In this document: piece by piece, positions 60,417 through 64,000 of the stretch
How the letters are laid out: the number at the start of each line of letters is the position of its first letter
Position numbering within the stretch: position 1 is the first letter of the stretch
Source: Planctomycetaceae bacterium
GTDB taxonomy: Bacteria; Planctomycetota; Planctomycetia; Pirellulales; Pirellulaceae
Direction of reading: 5' to 3'
NCBI GenBank assembly: GCA_020638995.1
Contig: JACKHM010000003.1
Span: 682,001-746,000 of the forward strand
Length of the DNA stretch: 64,000 nt
Position numbers and translations under genes: made by a program
The notes under the pieces: model-generated
The model's input: the letters and a program-made list of their open reading frames with translations, nothing else
What the model was told of the DNA's origin: nothing
Databases searched by the model: none

Positions 60417-61466
60417 ATGATGCGTTTCTATCAACAACAGCACGAATTCTACTGTGGAGTCGACTTGCATAGCAACTGCTTGTACGTCTGTGTCGTCGAT
60501 GCGGCGGGCAACAAACTCCTGCACCGCAACTTCAAAAACAATCGACTCGACCTCCTGCTCGCCAAACTACAACCCTATCTCCAAGCCGACTTCGTGCTGG
60601 CTTGCGAGTCGACGTTCAATTGGTATTGGCTGGCCGATTGGTGTGCCGACAACGACCTTCCGTTTCTGCTCGGACACGCGCTGTACATGAAAGCCATCCA
60701 CGGCGGCAAGACCAAGAACGATGCCATCGACTCCGAAAAGATCGCCCGGCTTGTACGAGGCGGGAACTTCCCCGTCGCTCACGTCTATCCGCAAGCCAGG
60801 CGAGCTACCCGCGATCTGATGCGCAGACGAACTTACCTCGTCCGCCGCCGAGCCGAAACGCTCGCCCATATCCAGATGCTCCACCTGCAACAGAACTTGC
60901 CCAAGCCCGGCACGCGAGTCAAGTACAAGAGCAACCGAGCCGGAGTCGGTGACAACTTCGCCGACCCCAGCGCGAAGCTCAACGTCAATATCGATCTGGC
61001 GTTGCTACGCAGCTACGACGAGCAGATTCATCAGATGGAACTGCACTTGGAGCAGACCGCCAAGGTCGACGATGCCAATCAATATTTCCGCTTGCAGACA
61101 ATTCCCGGTGTCGGTCTGGTGCTGGCATTGACGATACTCTACGAGATCGGCAGCATCGATCGCTTTCCGAGCGTGGGTGACTTCCTGTCGTACGCGCGGC
61201 TCGTACGCGGCAGCCACACGTCCAACGGCAAACGCTACGCGGCCACCGGCAGCAAGATCGGCAATCCGCATTTGAAGTGGGCTTTCGGCGAAGCGGCGGT
61301 GCTGCTGAAGCGAGAGCTTCCGGCGGCCGCCGCCTTGGCCGAACGCATCGAGAAGCGACAGAACAAGATGCGTGCCTTAACGATGCTCAGCGTGAAGCTG
61401 GGCCGCGCCGTGTACTACATGATGAAACGACAGGAGGTGTTCGACCCCAGCATCTTTAAGAAATAG
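60417..61466 (+). CDS. IS110 family transposase
   Basis: 349 residues. The N-terminal DEDD RuvC-like domain begins FYCGVDLHSNCLYVCVVDAAG and includes KTKNDAIDSEKIARLV. The C-terminal Tnp_20 domain has LQTIPGVGLVLALTILYEIGSI and SYARLVRGSHTSNGKR..GSKIGNPHLKWAFGEAA with the catalytic Ser. IS110 elements use a bridge RNA from a flanking non-coding end. The element's ends are not resolved; the left end probably lies at 60305-60315 in attC-like site 7. Confidence 0.93.
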   Translation: MMRFYQQQHEFYCGVDLHSNCLYVCVVDAAGNKLLHRNFKNNRLDLLLAKLQPYLQADFVLACESTFNWYWLADWCADNDLPFLLGHALYMKAIHGGKTKNDAIDSEKIARLVRGGNFPVAHVYPQARRATRDLMRRRTYLVRRRAETLAHIQMLHLQQNLPKPGTRVKYKSNRAGVGDNFADPSAKLNVNIDLALLRSYDEQIHQMELHLEQTAKVDDANQYFRLQTIPGVGLVLALTILYEIGSIDRFPSVGDFLSYARLVRGSHTSNGKRYAATGSKIGNPHLKWAFGEAAVLLKRELPAAAALAERIEKRQNKMRALTMLSVKLGRAVYYMMKRQEVFDPSIFKK

Positions 61467-62295
61467 CCACCACTGCGGCGCGGTGAGCCGTACCGCGAAC
61501 TGAGCCGCTGATCGAGCGAGTGCTCGTCAGGATCTCGACGACCCCAGCAGGGTCTGGGAAGTTCCTTCGCGAACCAGCCCGATGCGAGATCCTTGCACCA
61601 CCTGCTCGGGCTTGCACCCATTGATTGGACGCAGCGTCCGCGGTGGTTTTAGAACCAGTGATCAGCACGTGGAATCGCCACGCGCCGACGACGACGAGTT
61701 GCCTTGCGTCACGAGCCAAGTGTGAACTGGACGCCTCCGCCGATTCAGGAATATCGGATCGGCACAAGGAGAGTGAGCCAAGCTTTTGAGTGGACGGACG
61801 CGAGTCAGGATGAGTTTCTACAGCCGTCTTGCCAAGTGACGATGCGATTGCATCCGGCGAGACCTCGGCGTGTTTGGAAACGAGCACGAAGAGCGAGCGT
61901 TTAATAGATGTTTGAAGCAGCTTGTCTGGGCGGCCTCAGCCGTCGACGAGATTGACTTCCGAGAGAAGAACCTCACCGGCAACCACAGTTCGGAGTTGGA
62001 GCGTCGTGCGAGCCCACCTTAAGGGAAAGCCAAGCAGTCACATAGAGCGGTGATCGAGGACCAAGACCTTCCACTCCGGCTCGACAGAAGGGACGGGGGG
62101 GAGTCGTTTTCGATGGCGAGCGATTGCGCGAGTGATCGTCCTCGCGCATGGTCCGTCCCTTCCGCCTTCGCCATCGTTCCAGCCCAACGACAGGGCGAGG
62201 CCGAAACGATGGTGAAGGCGGAAGGGACTACTCGAAACCACCCCTCAAAAACTTGCCCAGGTTTTTACCGCGAAGAGCGTACGTACTACTTGACT
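61467..62295. other. Non-coding region after IS110, with strong hairpin
   Basis: 830 bases without a convincing gene. It may include the right end of the IS110 element. It holds a very strong hairpin at 62155-62228 and otherwise only short frames. Confidence 0.45.
62155..62228. repeat. 24-bp near-perfect inverted repeat
   Basis: Arms 62155-62178 and 62205-62228 (GTCCCTTCCGCCTTCGCC.. and ..GGTGAAGGCGGAAGGGAC) pair over 24 positions with one G-T, around a 26-base loop. No T tract follows. Confidence 0.85.
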
Positions 62296-62697
62296 TCAAG
62301 GGCCATATAGATGTTCGTCCGCTTTTCGGTTGGCATTTAGCATCCGCGTCATTTTACCATCTCGCACAACGAATAGATGGCAGTCGGGCAAACTTTCCAG
62401 CATCCGATCGACGGCTTCGTCGTTTAATTCGCAGTCTTCAATAGCGATTCCCACCCAGCCTCGCATCTGGTTGGCGATCTTTAGTTCGTCTAATTGCTCC
62501 TCATCCGGAACAGCAGTCAAAGTTATTCGATATTCAGTACCGAACGGAAAAAATGGAATTGATCCATTGCGCCCGCCAATTCGTGAAACCGCGTTTGAGA
62601 GCAGCTGTTCTTTCCGCGTGACATTCCAGTAGTCGAATGCGAGTGCGACGGCGATCAACGCGACAAGAGAGAAAACGAATTTTGCAAATCGACTCAT
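62296..62697 (-). CDS. Cassette gene, hypothetical membrane-anchored protein
   Basis: 133 residues with an N-terminal membrane anchor (MSRFAKFVFSLVALIAVALAFDYW). The remainder (IAIEDCELNDEAVDRMLESLPDCHLFVVRDG) looks like leucine-rich-repeat-like planctomycete segments. No enzyme motif. Followed on the minus strand by the IS110-disturbed region instead of a clear attC. Confidence 0.62.
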   Translation of the reverse strand: MSRFAKFVFSLVALIAVALAFDYWNVTRKEQLLSNAVSRIGGRNGSIPFFPFGTEYRITLTAVPDEEQLDELKIANQMRGWVGIAIEDCELNDEAVDRMLESLPDCHLFVVRDGKMTRMLNANRKADEHLYGP

Positions 62698-62747
62698 CGT
62701 ATTCTCAAGCAGTGCGGCGAGGCTCTGTCTTGCGGACGAACGGTAAA

Positions 62748-62823
62748 GGTAACGTGGTCCGAGGAGAAGATTATGATCTGCAAACCAACCAGCGCCGAGG
62801 ACTCACGTTCACCGATTTGTTAC
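62748..62823 (-). repeat. attC-like site 8
   Basis: GTAACGTGGTCCGAGGAG..CGCCGAGGACTCACGTTCACCGATTTGTTAC; the outer GTAAC/GTTAC are complementary. The stop codon of the next cassette gene lies inside the site. Confidence 0.78.
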
Positions 62824-63161
62824 ATGGCGTCTTGGGTCACCGCACCAATTGGCTGACCAACACCCGTGACGGGATTCATAACTTTCTCCCATTGCTGATT
62901 CGGAGATTGTTCACCGCCAAGATTTTCGGACGTTACTTTTTGTGTTTGGCGAATCTCTCCGCGAAACAAAGCATCGACGAATTTTGCGAACGCGGCGCTG
63001 AATTGCCGGAGAGGATCTGGAGAAGTGGCATAACGCGTTAGTTCTTGTGCAAAGGCATTTGTGTGGAGCCGAAGCGTTCGTTTCTCGACGCCGTGTGCAT
63101 CGAATCGATCATCAAGTTGGTTAATCGCGTCAGCCACCATTTGCGAGTTGATGTATTGCAT
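62820..63161 (-). CDS. Cassette hypothetical protein
   Basis: 113 residues (MQYINSQMVADAINQLDDRFDAHGVEKRTL), helical and without signal peptide. Shares one cassette with the short gene at 63177. The TAA stop falls inside attC-like site 8, a common arrangement in integron cassettes. Family unknown. Confidence 0.62.
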   Translation of the reverse strand: MQYINSQMVADAINQLDDRFDAHGVEKRTLRLHTNAFAQELTRYATSPDPLRQFSAAFAKFVDALFRGEIRQTQKVTSENLGGEQSPNQQWEKVMNPVTGVGQPIGAVTQDAM

Positions 63162-63176
63162 TGCAATCCTGTTGCG

Positions 63177-63386
63177 TTAGGTTGATTTGGTGGACCAAGT
63201 ATCGGTCGTGATATCGTAATCGTAGTCATCCGGATCGCCGGGACACGCAGTGCCGACTTTTTCGGTGTCGGTAGACTTGTCTCGGATTCTTGTTCGGTAA
63301 CCTACACCGCTCGGATGTGGCGTCACGACCACCTCGACGGCGTCGTTTTCAGCAACAGTTTTCTCGTCGCCGCTGGAGCTGTTCAT
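63177..63386 (-). CDS. Cassette hypothetical protein, small and acidic
   Basis: 69 residues from the ATG at 63386 (MNSSSGDEKTVAENDAVEVVV). Acidic, with a C-terminal DDYDYDITTDTW. No family recognised. 15 bases upstream of the next gene in the same cassette. Confidence 0.5.
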   Translation of the reverse strand: MNSSSGDEKTVAENDAVEVVVTPHPSGVGYRTRIRDKSTDTEKVGTACPGDPDDYDYDITTDTWSTKST

Positions 63387-63448
63387 CACTTTTGTCCTTT
63401 GCGTGAATGGGTGTTCGCGAACGTGTATTGAAGCCATGTAACGACCAA

Positions 63449-63522
63449 GATCACGGGGCGGCCGCGATCGATGTTGATCGGAAAACCGACGACGCCGGCC
63501 GCTCCCGTGCATCGTTTTGTTC
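63449..63522 (-). repeat. attC-like site 9
   Basis: GATCACGGGGCGGCCGCGATC..GACGCCGGCCGCTCCCGTGCATCGTTTTGTT; ATCACGGG-GCGGCCG and CGGCCGC-TCCCGTGCAT arms pair with one unpaired base. Confidence 0.75.
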
Positions 63523-63541
63523 GTCCTCATTGTAGTGGTTA

Positions 63542-63937
63542 TTACCGTGTCCAGTCTGCATCGTGCGGGACAAAATCACGCGGATCATCGATATCGCCGG
63601 TTTCAAGAGCAACATCCGTTTGCGTTTCCAATTCAATTTGGCGGAAGTGTTGAATCAGGTTGAGGAGCATGGGAAGCGGCACGGGAGAATCGGCCCCATT
63701 TGTTCCTTCAGTGACAGTGAGCGGCAATGAACCGTCTTCGATCATGTGAGCAATCTGGACGAGCTTATGTCTGTTGTCTTGCCAGTCATTGCAAAACGCA
63801 ACGATTTCAAAAAGTGGTTGAGACGTTGCGACGCGGTTACGTATTTCCGATATCGAAAGTCCGGTCAGAGCACGCAATGAAGGTATCATCGCAGTTGGGC
63901 AAACGGTCTGGGAGTATCGGAACTGCAGGGTGGTCAT
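63542..63937 (-). CDS. Cassette hypothetical protein
   Basis: 131 residues. The middle (PSLRALTGLSISEIRNRVATSQPLFEIVAF) resembles the ribosomal protein L7/L12 C-terminal-like or SMI1-associated small domain found in bacterial islands, but the match is weak. Followed by attC-like site 9 on the minus strand. The start of the next cassette is cut by the window edge. Confidence 0.6.
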   Translation of the reverse strand: MTTLQFRYSQTVCPTAMIPSLRALTGLSISEIRNRVATSQPLFEIVAFCNDWQDNRHKLVQIAHMIEDGSLPLTVTEGTNGADSPVPLPMLLNLIQHFRQIELETQTDVALETGDIDDPRDFVPHDADWTR

Positions 63938-64000
63938 TGCATACGTGTCAATGATCTGGAGGACGAACGATTTAGTTGAGCGGTTTGCCGCGTTTGATGT

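Overview
The window looks like accessory DNA from a planctomycete, probably of the Pirellulaceae type. That assignment is inferred from the moderate GC content, the many short secreted hypothetical proteins, the sialate O-acetylesterase, SIMPL, DUF1257 and DUF2997 families, and the style of the cassette array. No rRNA operon or core marker is present to prove it. Region 1 (1-19.6 kb) is a defence and stress island. It holds the edge of an AAA+ ATPase/DUF2997/DUF1257 operon and a NERD-UvrD-like helicase. A seven-gene minus-strand operon follows (hsdR-hsdM-hsdS, a TIR-like protein, an unknown protein, an SMC-like ATPase and a PLD-like protein). Next comes an RtcR-like sigma54 activator, divergent from a TIR / RipA-like membrane protein / TIR operon that has a sigma54-type promoter. 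A second, near-consensus sigma54 promoter precedes a run of strong RNA hairpins. Region 2 (19.9-33 kb) is mostly ordinary secreted hydrolases and metabolic genes: an unusual protease-like/acyl-CoA dehydrogenase fusion, an esterase, TspO, SMP-30, GDPD, a metallophosphoesterase, a DUF5131 protein and an alpha-toroid-like secreted protein. Region 3 (33.4-42.8 kb) is the most remarkable part. About 39 tRNA or tRNA-like genes, all on the plus strand, cover nearly every amino acid and are interrupted only by an HNH endonuclease, a small minus-strand ORF and an RNA ligase. Many carry a 23-39 nt stem-loop insertion (GGGCAC..GGTCG), which is found in both orientations. Immediately after the RNA ligase come seven RNA units with a shared two-helix scaffold. 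Their payloads include an Asn anticodon hairpin, two circularly permuted tRNAs and a rearranged piece of 23S rRNA domain IV. The last unit lies directly upstream of a Ro60 (TROVE-VWA) gene. With the RtcR-like regulator in the same window, this suggests an RNA repair, RNA chaperone or RNA decoy island with Y-RNA-like transcripts. Region 4 (43-64 kb) is an integron-like cassette array read on the minus strand: short, mostly secreted hypothetical genes, each followed by an attC-like hairpin. It has been invaded by two copies of an IS91-like element that also carries a tyrosine recombinase, by group IIC-attC-like introns (one split by a second intron inside its RT gene, i.e. a twintron, and one without an ORF), and by an IS110-family element. 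No integron integrase gene is visible in the window.
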